NCBI RefSeq assembly: GCF_030816895.1
Contig: NZ_JAUSYL010000001.1
Span: 1,426,001 to 1,490,000, forward strand
Length of the DNA stretch: 64,000 nt
Source: Clavibacter sp. B3I6
GTDB lineage: Bacteria > Actinomycetota > Actinomycetes > Actinomycetales > Microbacteriaceae
Direction: 5' to 3'
Below are positions 49,923 through 60,341 of this stretch, in pieces. Each line of letters begins with the position of its first letter. Position 1 is the stretch's first letter. A program made the position numbers and the translations under genes. The notes beneath the pieces were generated by a model. The model saw only the letters and a program-made list of their open reading frames with translations. It made no database searches and was not told the origin of the DNA.

Positions 49923-50321
49923 ATGCATCGACCGACCCTCACCGCCCTGGCCGCCGTCGCGATCGCGGCGCTCCTGTCCGGATGCGGGGTGCGGTCCGAG
50001 TTCGAGACGCCCACGACCACCATCTACGCGACCACCGCAGAGGCGCAGACGGCCCTCGGCTCGTCGATGCCGACCTGGATCCCGGAGGACGGCACCCTCA
50101 TCCGCGTCAAGTCGGACCCGAAGGCCGGCACCATCGTGGCCGTGCAGACCGCGCAGCCCGCGCCCGCGCCCGGCGGCTGCACCGACCTGCAGCTGACCAC
50201 GGTGCAGGACACCTGGTGGCCGCCGCAGATCGATCCCGCCCAGGTCACCTGCGCCGACGGCTGGAACCTCCTCGGCGCGGACGGCCGCATCTACGGCTGG
50301 AGCTCCGCGGCCCTCGGCTAG
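49923..50321 (+). CDS. Small lipoprotein of unknown function
   Basis: A 132-residue exported protein with a typical lipoprotein signal: MHRPTLTALAAVAIAALLSGC, lipidated Cys21. The mature part has two Trp-containing segments (SMPTWIPEDGTLIRVKSDPKAG and DTWWPPQIDPAQVTCADGW) and two cysteines that could form a disulfide. It resembles uncharacterised Microbacteriaceae lipoproteins; no enzyme motif is seen. It follows the DUF2256/DUF3253 gene by 17 bases, but CACACT six bases before its ATG allows its own leaderless transcript. Confidence 0.75.
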   Translation: MHRPTLTALAAVAIAALLSGCGVRSEFETPTTTIYATTAEAQTALGSSMPTWIPEDGTLIRVKSDPKAGTIVAVQTAQPAPAPGGCTDLQLTTVQDTWWPPQIDPAQVTCADGWNLLGADGRIYGWSSAALG

Positions 50322-50388
50322 CGGCCGCCGTCGTGCTCGCGCCCGCCGTGCTCGCGCTGGCCGGCGGTGTCGCCTGCGCCGTGCGGCG

Positions 50389-51457
50389 TCAGACCGGTCC
50401 GGCGGCTCCCGCGCCCCGCTGACGCCGCGCCGCGAGCGCCCGCAGCACGAGGATCACGGCGACGCCCACCGCCGCGCCCACGACCGTGTCGACCACCCGG
50501 TCGGTCACTAGCGGCAGCACCGGCAGGGTCCGCCCGAGGCCGCCCATCACGAGCGCGAGCGGCGTGATGAAGACGAGCGCCAGGCCGTAGTGCCGCCCCA
50601 CCGCGAGCTCCGCCGCGAACTGGCAGGCCACGGCCACGGCGATCACCGCGAGCGCGGGCAGATGCAGCGCGAGGATCCCCGCGGCCACGACCGACCCGGC
50701 CAGCGTGCCGAGCACGCGGTGCGCCACGCGCGTGAACGACAGCGGCCCGCGCACCACGGGCAGCACGGCGACGAGCGTCACGACCGCCCAGTAGTGGTGC
50801 CCGAGGCCGAGCGCCACGGCGATCGCGCCCGCGACGAGCGCGCCGACCACGTTCGCGACCACCGCGGTCCAGGCGGCCGGGTCGCGGTGCACGGCCGCGT
50901 CCCGCACCGGGACGCGCGGCAGCGCCCGGAAGCGGTGGGCGTGCACGTCCGGCGCCCACCTCCGCAGCAGCCAGCCGGACATGCAGACGCCGGCCGAGGA
51001 AGAGGATCGCGGCCACGGCCGTCACGAGCGCGTCGCGGGCCTGCGCGGCGTCGACCGGCACGGCCGCGCACACCACGAGCCCGAAGACGGGGAACAGCGG
51101 ATGCGGCGGCACGAGGCTCATCGCCGTGGAGACGAGCGACGCCCCGCCCAGCACGAGCGCGAGCCCCACGGCCTCGAGCGCGAGCGACGCGTCGGCGAGC
51201 GAGAGGAGGACGCCGGTGGTGATCGCGACGAGCATCATGGCCGCGGCCGCCCCGACGCTCGCGAGCCGGAGCCGGTAGCGCTCGTTCCGCCCGTAGAGCC
51301 CCGTGAAGGCGCCGAAGGACGCGTAGAGCGCGAGGTCGAGGCGGTCGATCGCGAGCAGCACGAGGAGCGGCACCAGGAGGCCGACGCTCGCGCGCGCGGC
51401 GGCCTCGAGGTCGAGCGTGCGCGTCGACGGCGTGCGGGCTGCGGGCGATGCGGTCAC
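50389..51457 (-). pseudogene. FUSC family membrane protein gene with a frameshift
   Basis: Two overlapping frames form one aromatic-acid-exporter (FUSC) type protein of about 355 residues. The first part (from the ATG at 51457) has five hydrophobic helices (SVGLLVPLLVLLAIDRLDLALYASFGAFTG onward) up to AAILFLGRR. The second (to the stop at 50389) continues CMSGWLLRRW and has the C-terminal FUSC domain with AAWTAVVANVVGALVAG and HHYWAVVTLVAVLP. The combined 1069 bases are one more than a multiple of three, so one extra base around 50984-50996 breaks the frame. Independent translation from the ATG at 50982 could still yield the C-terminal half. Sequencing error is a real alternative. Confidence 0.75.
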
Positions 51458-51537
51458 GCGGGGTCCTCCGACTGCCCGGCGGTGGGATCCGGACGGCCCT
51501 CCACGCTACGCCAGCGCGGCGTGCCCCCGGACGTGAC

Positions 51538-51567
51538 GACGCGCCCCCGGTCTCCCGGGGGCGCGTC
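51538..51567 (-). terminator. Strong hairpin terminator after glgX
   Basis: GACGCGCCCCCGG and CCGGGGGCGCGTC form a perfect 13-bp stem around TCTC, 21 bases past the glgX stop. With a stem this stable it should stop transcription coming from glgX toward the FUSC gene. Confidence 0.8.
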
Positions 51568-51587
51568 GGCGGGTCGTGCGGGTGCGG

Positions 51588-53669
<2,082 letters not shown>

Positions 53670-53675
53670 CGGTTC

Positions 53676-53713
53676 AGTATGCTCGCGCCGGTCCGACCCG
53701 TTCGTGCACGAAC
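53676..53713 (-). promoter_or_regulatory. glgX promoter with palindrome GTTCGTGCACGAAC
   Basis: The -10-like CATACT (53681-53676) ends six bases before the GTG. The perfect 14-base palindrome GTTCGTGCACGAAC (53700-53713) lies 18 bases upstream of it, covering the -35 position. A 13-of-14 copy, GTTAGTGCACGAAC, lies at 61423-61436 in a second promoter-like region. No regulator gene is adjacent. Confidence 0.55.
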
Positions 53714-53856
53714 CGGATTCCCCAGGGAGCGGTCCGAGACCGGCGCTGAGCGGATGCCGGTGCGACGGAGGAGGCGTCGCGCCGTGCTGCCCGACTCCGG
53801 CGGGGCGCTGCGCAGGGACGTGCGGTGCGCACCGGGCGCGCCGCACGCCCCTCCCG

Positions 53857-54861
53857 TCAGCGGCCGGCGACCAGGGTGGCCAGGGCGTCCGCGGCGTCCT
53901 GGCCCCACGTGGCGAGGGCCGCCGTGCCGGAGGCGTCAGCCGGGCGCGTCACCACGGAGCGGAGCCGGCCGTCGGCGGAGAGCGCCGGCCCGCCAGCAGC
54001 CCCGTCGCCGACGGCGCAGCCGATCGCGGCCGGACCTGCGGCACCCGCGGCGCGATGGGCGATGGCCCCGCAGCCCACGAGCTGCCGGCCGCGGTACGGC
54101 GCCGCCTGCGGGTACGCGAACACGCGCAGCATCTCGGAGGCCGGCGCCTGCGCGGGGGGCACGTCGAACGCCGGGACCACCGAGCCCGTGGCGTCCTGCA
54201 TGCGCGCGCCCGAGAGGCTCGTCACGCGGGCGAAGGCCACGTCGTCGGCCTCGTCGGCCGCCGTCGACCAGGCCTCGGTGGGGACCGCCGTGCGGATGGG
54301 CCAGACGCCGTACGGCGCCCTCGCGCCGACCGAGCCCGGGACGAAGGTGGCGAGCGGTCGCACCCGGTGCCGCGCGCGGTCCATGACGCAGCTGGCCGCC
54401 GTGGAGATGACGTCCCCGGCCGGGGAGCTGACGACGGTCGCCGTGCAGGCGCGGTTCCTCCCGTCCTCCACGTAGAACAGCTCGCCCACGTACGGCACCG
54501 CAGCGTGCGGCCGCACGCTGCCGGCACCCGACGCCGTGCGCCGTGAGGGGACGGCGCGGTCGGAGGCCTCGAGCGACGATGCGGCAGGCGACGCGTCGGC
54601 AGGCGCCGAACCGTCTCCCGCGGCGACCGCCTCGGCCCGGCGCTCCGCCGTCCAGTACGCCGAGACCGCGGACGCGTCACCTGTCGCAGCGGTGACGGGG
54701 CCGGCGGGCGCCTCCTGCGCGTTCGCGCCGACGGGGGCCGCGAGCAGGGTGGCCAGCACGGCGCCGGCAGCCGCGGTGGCGACGAGCCCCGTGCGCCGGG
54801 CCGTGGGGGCGGTGCGGGCGGTGCGGGCGGGAGCGCGGTGGGATGTGGAGCGCATGGGCAT
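53857..54861 (-). CDS. Secreted trypsin-like protease homologue lacking catalytic His and Ser
   Basis: A 334-residue exported protein. The signal peptide has Arg-rich residues to about 23, then GLVATAAAGAVLATLLAAPVGANA. A Pro/Ala/Ser-rich pro-region (to about 125) precedes a chymotrypsin-fold domain. The TAAHC motif around the catalytic histidine is ISTAASCVMD here (Ser for His), and the GDSGGP motif around the nucleophile is GDGAAGGPAL (Ala for Ser). The segment with the third residue (EADDVAFARV) is kept. Two cysteines at the expected disulfide positions remain. The protein is thus probably not a protease but a binding or decoy member. Clavibacter species secrete Pat-1/Chp/Ppa proteases of this fold, some known to be altered; membership here is inferred. 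Confidence 0.78.
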   Translation of the reverse strand: MPMRSTSHRAPARTARTAPTARRTGLVATAAAGAVLATLLAAPVGANAQEAPAGPVTAATGDASAVSAYWTAERRAEAVAAGDGSAPADASPAASSLEASDRAVPSRRTASGAGSVRPHAAVPYVGELFYVEDGRNRACTATVVSSPAGDVISTAASCVMDRARHRVRPLATFVPGSVGARAPYGVWPIRTAVPTEAWSTAADEADDVAFARVTSLSGARMQDATGSVVPAFDVPPAQAPASEMLRVFAYPQAAPYRGRQLVGCGAIAHRAAGAAGPAAIGCAVGDGAAGGPALSADGRLRSVVTRPADASGTAALATWGQDAADALATLVAGR

Positions 54862-55004
54862 GGTGGGGCCTCTCGTGTGGTCGTCGGTGGCACCTCGGCG
54901 GCATCCCGTCGGGACGGGGATCCGGGCCGGGCCCGGCCGGAGGCGGGAGCCACGGTACGGAGCCGCGCCGACGCGCGTCGGGATCCTCCCCAGGCGCACC
55001 GCGC

Positions 55005-56453
55005 TCATACCAGGATCGAGCGGTCCACCACGTCGTGCTCGCGCCCGGCGTCGGGGGCGAGGCCGCGCCACGCGTCCTCGAGGATGTCGAGCGCGCGGTC
55101 GGTCGCGGCCGGCGGGGCCGTGATGGGGATCCGGAGGAACCGCTCGAACGCGCCGTCGTGCCCGAAGCGGCTCCCGCCCGTGATCGCGAGCCCGCGCGTG
55201 CGGGCCGCGAGCGCCAGCTCGGTGCTGACCGGCGCGCCGATCCCGACCCACACCGCGAGCCCGCCGTCGACGTGCGGCACCTCCCACCCGGGGAAGCGCC
55301 GGGCGAGCTCCGCCTCCACGTGGTCGCGCGTCTCGCGGAGGCGCGCGCGTCGCTCGGCGAGGATCCCGTCCATCCCGCCGAGCACGTCCGCCACCACGAG
55401 CTGCTCGAGCACGGGCGTCCCGAGGTCGCGCGCCGAGCGCGCCCTGACGAGCTCCCGGAGGAGCGGCCGGCCGGCGCGGATCCACCCCACCCGCAGCCCG
55501 CCCCACACCGTCTTGCCCACGGACCCGACGAGCACGACCGCGCCGGGCGACCCGTGCACGGCGAGCGGCGGATGCGCCTCCGCCCGGTCGATGTCGAGCT
55601 CGGCCGTCGTCTCGTCCGCGATCACGGTCACGCCGTGCGCCTCGGCGAGCGCCACGATCCGCGCGCGCTGGTCCTCGGGCATGGTCCCGCCCGTCGGGTT
55701 GTGGAAGTCGGGCATGAGGTACGCGAGCGCGGGCCGCGTGCGGCGGATGGACTGCTCGAGCACGTCCTCGTCCCAGCCGTCCGCGCCCACGCCGACCCCG
55801 ACGAGGCGAGCGCCCGCGTCCCGGAGGGCCTGGATCGCGTGCGGGTAGCTCGGCTGCTCGACGAGCGCCCGGTCGCCGCGGTGCACGAGGACGGAGGCGA
55901 GGAGCCCGATCGCGTGCTGCGCGCCGACCGTCACGAGCACGTCGTCCGCCTCCGTCGGCAGGCCGCGCGCCCGGTACCTGGCCGCGATCGCCTCCCGCAG
56001 CTCCGGCAGCCCGTCGACGTCGTAGCCGTGCCTGTCGAGGTGCGCGGGCAGGCGGGCGGCCGCGCGCACCGCGGCCTCGGCGAGCCCGGGGGCGGCGGGC
56101 ACGGCGGCACGGCTCATGTCGGCCACCTCGCGCCCCTCCCCCTCGGCGGCGGGCTCGCGCCGCGGGATCCGCGTCACGCTGCCCGAGCCCCGTCGGCTCG
56201 CGAGGTGGCCGGTGCCGCGCAGCGCCGCGTAGGCCGCCGCGACCGTGGTGCGGCTGAGGCCGAGCGCGGCGGCGAGCTCGCGCTCGGCGGGCAGGCGGGC
56301 GCCCGCGGGCACGCGCCCGTCGAGCACGAGCCGGCGGATCCCGTCGGCGAGCGCCTGGTACGCGGGGCTGCCCGGCCGGGTCCACTCCCCCAGCAGTGCG
56401 GTGAGGGCGACGGGGCCGAGCACGGCGGCGGGGACGGATCCGGAGAGGCTCAT
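55005..56453 (-). CDS. MocR/PdxR-type GntR regulator with aminotransferase domain
   Basis: A 482-residue fusion of a winged helix (about 25-95; ALADGIRRLVLDGRVPAG and LGLSRTTVAAAYAALRGTGHLASRRGSG) to a fold-type I aminotransferase domain (about 125-470). The PLP lysine is in VLVGSVGKTVWGGLRVGW, and MPDFHNPTGGTMP and VTVGAQHAIGLLASVL are standard PLP-site segments. Such proteins sense PLP or an amino acid-PLP adduct and control vitamin B6 or transporter genes. It is divergent from a YczE-type membrane protein gene with 62 bases between, the well-known MocR/YczE arrangement, so the YczE gene is its likely target. Confidence 0.9.
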   Translation of the reverse strand: MSLSGSVPAAVLGPVALTALLGEWTRPGSPAYQALADGIRRLVLDGRVPAGARLPAERELAAALGLSRTTVAAAYAALRGTGHLASRRGSGSVTRIPRREPAAEGEGREVADMSRAAVPAAPGLAEAAVRAAARLPAHLDRHGYDVDGLPELREAIAARYRARGLPTEADDVLVTVGAQHAIGLLASVLVHRGDRALVEQPSYPHAIQALRDAGARLVGVGVGADGWDEDVLEQSIRRTRPALAYLMPDFHNPTGGTMPEDQRARIVALAEAHGVTVIADETTAELDIDRAEAHPPLAVHGSPGAVVLVGSVGKTVWGGLRVGWIRAGRPLLRELVRARSARDLGTPVLEQLVVADVLGGMDGILAERRARLRETRDHVEAELARRFPGWEVPHVDGGLAVWVGIGAPVSTELALAARTRGLAITGGSRFGHDGAFERFLRIPITAPPAATDRALDILEDAWRGLAPDAGREHDVVDRSILV

Positions 56454-56515
56454 GAGGCCACAGCCTGACGATTGGCACCTTGTCCCGCAAGGCGGGGCGC
56501 GATTGGATCTCCCTC
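56454..56515. promoter_or_regulatory. Divergent MocR/YczE promoter region with GATTGG repeats
   Basis: GATTGG occurs twice in direct orientation (about 56469-56474 and 56501-56506), with centres 32 bases apart, about three helical turns. MocR regulators often bind such direct repeats. TTGGAT, seven bases before the YczE ATG, and CAGGCT, eight bases before the MocR ATG, are weak leaderless -10 candidates. Confidence 0.4.
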
Positions 56516-57181
56516 ATGCTCCGTCGCTCAGTCCAGTTCGCCGTCGGCATCTTCCTCTACGGCTTCGCCATCGGGATGATGCTCCAGGCGGCCGTCGGCG
56601 TCTCCCCGTGGGACGTCCTCAGCCAGGGCGTGACGCTGCGCACCGGCCTCCCCTTCGGGCTCGTGACGAACATCATCGGCGCCCTCGTGCTCCTCCTCTG
56701 GATCCCGATCCGCCAGCGGCCCGGCTGGGGCACCGTCCTCAACGTCGTCTTCGTCGGCTACAGCGCGCAGGTCGCGCTCGCCGTCGTGCCGGCCGTCGCG
56801 ACCCTCTGGATCCGGATCCCGCTCTTCGCCGCCGGCCTCGTCCTGCTGGGCGTCGCGACGGGCCTCTACATCGGCGCGCACTTCGGGCCCGGCCCCCGCG
56901 ACGGCCTCATGACGGGGATCCACCGCCGCACCGGCTGGCCGGTCTGGCGCGTGCGCGTCGGCATCGAGCTGGTCGTGCTCGCGATCGGCTGGGCGCTCGG
57001 CGGCGACGTGGGGCTCGGCACGCTCGCGTTCGCCCTCCTGATCGGCCCGATCGTGCAGCGGGCGCTCCCCCTGTTCGACCTGCCCGTGCCCGCGCGCGGA
57101 CGGTCCCGGCGCCGCGGCGGCGACACCCCCGCGGACCCCGCGTCGACGCTGCCCACCGGGCCCGTCGCGACGGTCGGCTAG
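56516..57181 (+). CDS. YczE/YyaS-type membrane protein
   Basis: A 221-residue integral membrane protein with five to six hydrophobic segments. Family landmarks are FLYGFAIGMMLQAAVGVSPWDVLSQG (about 12-37), GLVTNIIGALVLLLWIPIRQRPGWGT and GPGPRDGLMTGIHRRTGWPVWRVRVGIEL (about 128-156). The PRDGLM and PWDVL motifs are the family's conserved polar residues and may line a substrate path. Relatives lie beside MocR regulators and have been proposed as transporters of vitamin B6-like or amino compounds; none is proven. The last ~35 residues are a hydrophilic tail. ATG at 56516; a TTG at 56480 is a less likely start. Confidence 0.82.
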   Translation: MLRRSVQFAVGIFLYGFAIGMMLQAAVGVSPWDVLSQGVTLRTGLPFGLVTNIIGALVLLLWIPIRQRPGWGTVLNVVFVGYSAQVALAVVPAVATLWIRIPLFAAGLVLLGVATGLYIGAHFGPGPRDGLMTGIHRRTGWPVWRVRVGIELVVLAIGWALGGDVGLGTLAFALLIGPIVQRALPLFDLPVPARGRSRRRGGDTPADPASTLPTGPVATVG

Positions 57182-57269
57182 TCCGCGGGACGACGCGGAT
57201 CCCGTCCGCTCACGGCCTCCTCCCGGTGCCGTCGCGGCCCGGGCGCGTCGCGGGGTATCGTTGCCGCTC

Positions 57270-59330
57270 GTGACCCAGGACCCCCAGGCTCCCGGGAGCA
57301 GCCCCGCCAAGCGGCTGCTCATCGGCGAGAAGCTCGCGAGCGACAAGCTCGAGGGCCAGCTGCTCCCCAAGCACCTGGCGCTCCCCATCTTCGCGAGCGA
57401 CCCGCTCAGCTCGGTCGCCTACGCGCCGCAGGAGCTGCTCCTCATCCTCACGCTGGGCGGCCTCGCGTTCCTCAGCTTCGCCCCCTGGGTGGCGGCCTGC
57501 GTCGTGATCCTGCTGGTCGTCGTGGTGCTCAGCTACCGCCAGCTCATCAAGGCCTACCCGTCAGGAGGCGGCGACTACGAGGTCGCGCACAGGAACCTCG
57601 GCGAGAAGGCCGGCCTCGTCGTCGCCTCGGCGCTGCTGGTGGACTACATCCTCACCGTGGCCGTGTCGGTCGCCTCGGGCGTCGACAACATCATCAGCGC
57701 GATCCCCGAGATCGCGCCGTTCCGCGTCGAGATCGCGGTCTTCTTCGTGGCGCTGCTCGCGGCCGTCAACCTCCGCGGCGTCCGCGAGTCGAGCAAGGCC
57801 TTCGCCGTGCCCACCTACCTCTTCATCGCCAGCGTCGGCGTGATGATCGCGGTCGGCCTCGCCCGGACCGCCCTCGGCGACCCGCCGGTCGCCGAGTCCG
57901 CCGCCTACACGGTCGACACCCCGAGCCTGTCGCAGGTGGCCTTCATCCTCCTGCTGCTGCGCGCCTTCTCGAGCGGCTGCTCCGCGCTCACGGGCGTCGA
58001 GGCCATCTCGAACGGCGTGCCCGCGTTCCGCACCCCGAAGGTCAAGAACGCGCAGGCGACCCTCGTGATCATGGGCGGCACGGCCATCGTCCTCTTCGTC
58101 GGCCTCACGACGCTCGCGCTCATCGCGCGCGTGCACTACGGCGAGCACCCGTGCGACCTCATCGGCTGGGCCGAGTGCGCCACGGAGCCGCAGAAGAGCC
58201 TCATGGCTCAGGTCGCCGCCGCCACCTTCGGCGACGGCAGCGTCATGTTCTACCTGCTGCAGGCCACCACGGCGGCCGTCCTGCTCCTCGCCGCCAACAC
58301 CGCCTTCAACGGCTTCCCGCTGCTCGGCTCGGTGCTCGCGAAGGACGCCTACGCGCCCAAGTCGCTGCTCACGCGCGGCGACCGGCTCGTCTACAGCAAC
58401 GGCATGCTGCTGCTCGCGCTCGGCGCGACGATCATCCTCGTCGTCTACCAGGCGAACCTCACGCAGCTCATCCAGCTCTACATCATCGGCGTGTTCGTGT
58501 CGTTCACCCTCGGGCAGACGGGCATGGTCGTGCACTGGCTCCGGATGCTCCGGGCGGGGTGCGCGAACCGCGGCGAGGTGTTCCGCAGCCTCAGCATCAA
58601 CGCGTTCGGCGCGGTGCTCACGGCGCTCGTGCTCATCGTCGTGACCATCACCAAGTTCACGCACGGCGCCTGGCTGGTCTTCGCGATCATGCCGGTGCTG
58701 TTCCTCCTCATGCTCGGCGTCAACCGCTACTACCGGGACGTCGAGAAGGAGATCGAGGTCGACCCGGTCACGGTCTTCGGCTCCACGGGCGACCACGCCG
58801 TCGTGCTCGTCGGCCGGATGCAGAAGCCCGTCCTCAAGGCCCTCGACTACGCCATCGCCGCGAACCACGACAGCATCGAGGCGGTGCACGTGTCCATCGA
58901 CGACGAGGCGACCCGGCTCCTGGAGCGGCAGTGGATGGAGATGGGGATCGACATGCCGCTGCGCGTCGTCGCCTCCCCGTACCGCGACATCAGCTTCCCC
59001 CTCATCAAGTACCTGAAGTCGAGGCGGGCGGAGCACGGCAGCGAGATCATCACCGTCTACACGCCCGTCTACATCGTCGGGCACTGGTGGGAGACGTTGC
59101 TGCACAACCACAAGGCCCGGCGGATCCGCCAGAAGCTGCTGCTCGTGCACGGCGTCACGCTCGCCCTCGTGCCGTGGCTGCTCGACTCGTCCGAGCTCAT
59201 CTACGGCCGACGCTCCCGCCCCGTCCCCGGGCAGGACCGCCGCGGCGAGCCCATCCGTCCCGTCACGCGCCGCCCGGGTCCGCCGCCGACCACCCCGGTG
59301 AAGCACACGAGCGGCCGCGAGACCCCCTGA
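57270..59330 (+). CDS. KimA-like APC superfamily potassium/proton symporter
   Basis: A 686-residue membrane protein of the amino acid-polyamine-organocation fold with about 12 helices (to residue 480) and a C-terminal cytoplasmic USP-like domain (about 490-640; ALDYAIAANHDSIEAVHVSIDDEATRLLERQW). It shares characteristic words with Bacillus KimA: ASDPLSSVAYAPQELLLIL, YPSGGGDYEVAHRNLGEKAGL, DYILTVAVSVASG, RAFSSGCSALTGVEAISNGVPAF and LLAANTAFNGFPLL. KimA takes up K+ and is inhibited by c-di-AMP bound to the C-terminal domain. GTG at 57270 follows TATCGT by eight bases (leaderless pattern). There is no room (88 bases) for a ydaO-type riboswitch. Amino acid transport is a less likely alternative. 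Confidence 0.85.
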   Translation: MTQDPQAPGSSPAKRLLIGEKLASDKLEGQLLPKHLALPIFASDPLSSVAYAPQELLLILTLGGLAFLSFAPWVAACVVILLVVVVLSYRQLIKAYPSGGGDYEVAHRNLGEKAGLVVASALLVDYILTVAVSVASGVDNIISAIPEIAPFRVEIAVFFVALLAAVNLRGVRESSKAFAVPTYLFIASVGVMIAVGLARTALGDPPVAESAAYTVDTPSLSQVAFILLLLRAFSSGCSALTGVEAISNGVPAFRTPKVKNAQATLVIMGGTAIVLFVGLTTLALIARVHYGEHPCDLIGWAECATEPQKSLMAQVAAATFGDGSVMFYLLQATTAAVLLLAANTAFNGFPLLGSVLAKDAYAPKSLLTRGDRLVYSNGMLLLALGATIILVVYQANLTQLIQLYIIGVFVSFTLGQTGMVVHWLRMLRAGCANRGEVFRSLSINAFGAVLTALVLIVVTITKFTHGAWLVFAIMPVLFLLMLGVNRYYRDVEKEIEVDPVTVFGSTGDHAVVLVGRMQKPVLKALDYAIAANHDSIEAVHVSIDDEATRLLERQWMEMGIDMPLRVVASPYRDISFPLIKYLKSRRAEHGSEIITVYTPVYIVGHWWETLLHNHKARRIRQKLLLVHGVTLALVPWLLDSSELIYGRRSRPVPGQDRRGEPIRPVTRRPGPPPTTPVKHTSGRETP

Positions 59331-59357
59331 GGGAGCGGACCCGCGGAGCACACGCCC

Positions 59358-59394
59358 ACTAACCGTTAGTACGCCCCCATTTTCGTCGGGGGGC
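59358..59394 (+). terminator. Palindrome and hairpin terminator after the KimA-like gene
   Basis: ACTAAC-C-GTTAGT (59358-59370) is a perfect 13-base palindrome, followed directly by GCCCCC/GGGGGGC (59373-59394) around a T-containing loop. The second hairpin is the probable terminator. The first is AT-rich enough to be an operator or promoter part for the next operon. Confidence 0.55.
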
Positions 59395-59414
59395 TAGGCA
59401 TCGACCTCCACTCG

Positions 59415-59457
59415 GAGTTGCGTAAGAGATCGCAGGGCCCGAGCCCTGCGTCAACTC
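59415..59457 (+). promoter_or_regulatory. Structured 5' leader (nested hairpin) of the envelope-protein operon
   Basis: GAGTTG (59415-59420) pairs with CAACTC (59452-59457). Inside lies the asymmetric strand CGTAAGAGAT and then the perfect hairpin CGCAGGGC-CCGA-GCCCTGCG (59431-59450). The result is a two-stem structure with a 10-base internal bulge, 30 bases upstream of the ATG at 59487. It could be a riboswitch-like element, a protein-binding site or a stability hairpin. I do not recognise it as a known class. Confidence 0.5.
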
Positions 59458-59486
59458 GAACACCACGAGCACCGAGAGGGAACCAC

Positions 59487-60341
59487 ATGTCGAACGACCT
59501 CACACCGGCATCGCCCGCGAGCGGCGGATTCGGCTCCGACGACGCGTACGCGGCCGTCGTCCCCGCATCCACCCTGGGCACGACCGGCAGCACGGACAGC
59601 AGCAGCACCAGCAGCACCAAGGACACCGCGAAGGAGCAGGCCGCCAACGTGGCCGGCGACGCGAAGGCCGGCACGCAGCACGTCGCCGGCGTCACCAAGG
59701 GCGAGGCCAAGAAGGTCGCGTCCGAGGTCAAGTCGCAGGCGGCTGACCTCCTCGGCGAGACCCGCGGGCAGCTCCGCGAGCAGGCGGGCACGCAGCAGAA
59801 GCGCGCCGCCGGCAGCCTCCGCACGCTCAGCGACGAGCTCCGCGACATGGGCGACAAGTCGGAGAGCACCGGCATCGCGAGCGAGCTCGTCTCGCAGGTC
59901 TCGAGCCGCGCCGGCAGCGCGGCCGACTACCTCGAGGGCCGCGACCCGGGCACGCTCCTCCAGGACGTGACCGACTTCGCGCGCCGCCGACCGGGCCTGT
60001 TCGTCGGCCTCGCGGTCATCGCGGGCGTCGCCGCCGGTCGCCTCACCCGCTCGCTCACGAGCGAGGCGCACGACCAGAAGGTCGCCGACGAGGCCGCCAC
60101 CACGGGCGCGTCCACGACGGGCGCCTCGACGACCGGCACCGCCGGCTACGTCACGCCCGCGGTCCCCACGACGAGCGCCTACGCGCCCACCGAGCTCAGC
60201 GCCGACGAGCCGATCGGCGTGGGCCCGTACGACGCCCCCGCCACCGGCGCGTCCACCCCGCTCTACGACCAGACGCGCTCGACCGACCCGCTGACCGACA
60301 CCTTCGGCACCGGCGAGCGCGCCGACGGATCGCGCGCATGA
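59487..60341 (+). CDS. Ala/Thr-rich membrane-associated protein with one transmembrane segment
   Basis: A 284-residue protein of unknown function that heads a three-gene operon widespread in Actinobacteria. Residues about 1-55 are Ser/Thr-rich and disordered. Residues about 50-150 form a long charged helix (KEQAANVAGDAKAGTQHVAG onward) resembling late-embryogenesis-abundant or CsbD-like stress proteins, and RRRPGLFVGLAVIAGVAAGRL (about 170-190) is a membrane helix. The C-terminal part is again disordered and Thr/Pro-rich. The neighbouring holin-X and DUF3618 proteins share this helix-plus-membrane design, so the three probably work together at the cell envelope under stress. Its stop overlaps the next ATG. 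Confidence 0.75.
   Translation: MSNDLTPASPASGGFGSDDAYAAVVPASTLGTTGSTDSSSTSSTKDTAKEQAANVAGDAKAGTQHVAGVTKGEAKKVASEVKSQAADLLGETRGQLREQAGTQQKRAAGSLRTLSDELRDMGDKSESTGIASELVSQVSSRAGSAADYLEGRDPGTLLQDVTDFARRRPGLFVGLAVIAGVAAGRLTRSLTSEAHDQKVADEAATTGASTTGASTTGTAGYVTPAVPTTSAYAPTELSADEPIGVGPYDAPATGASTPLYDQTRSTDPLTDTFGTGERADGSRA

Noticed and set aside
57182..57269. c-di-AMP (ydaO) riboswitch before the KimA-like gene
   Set aside because: The gap is 88 bases, too short for the ~120-base or longer aptamer, and a leaderless promoter fits directly before the GTG.
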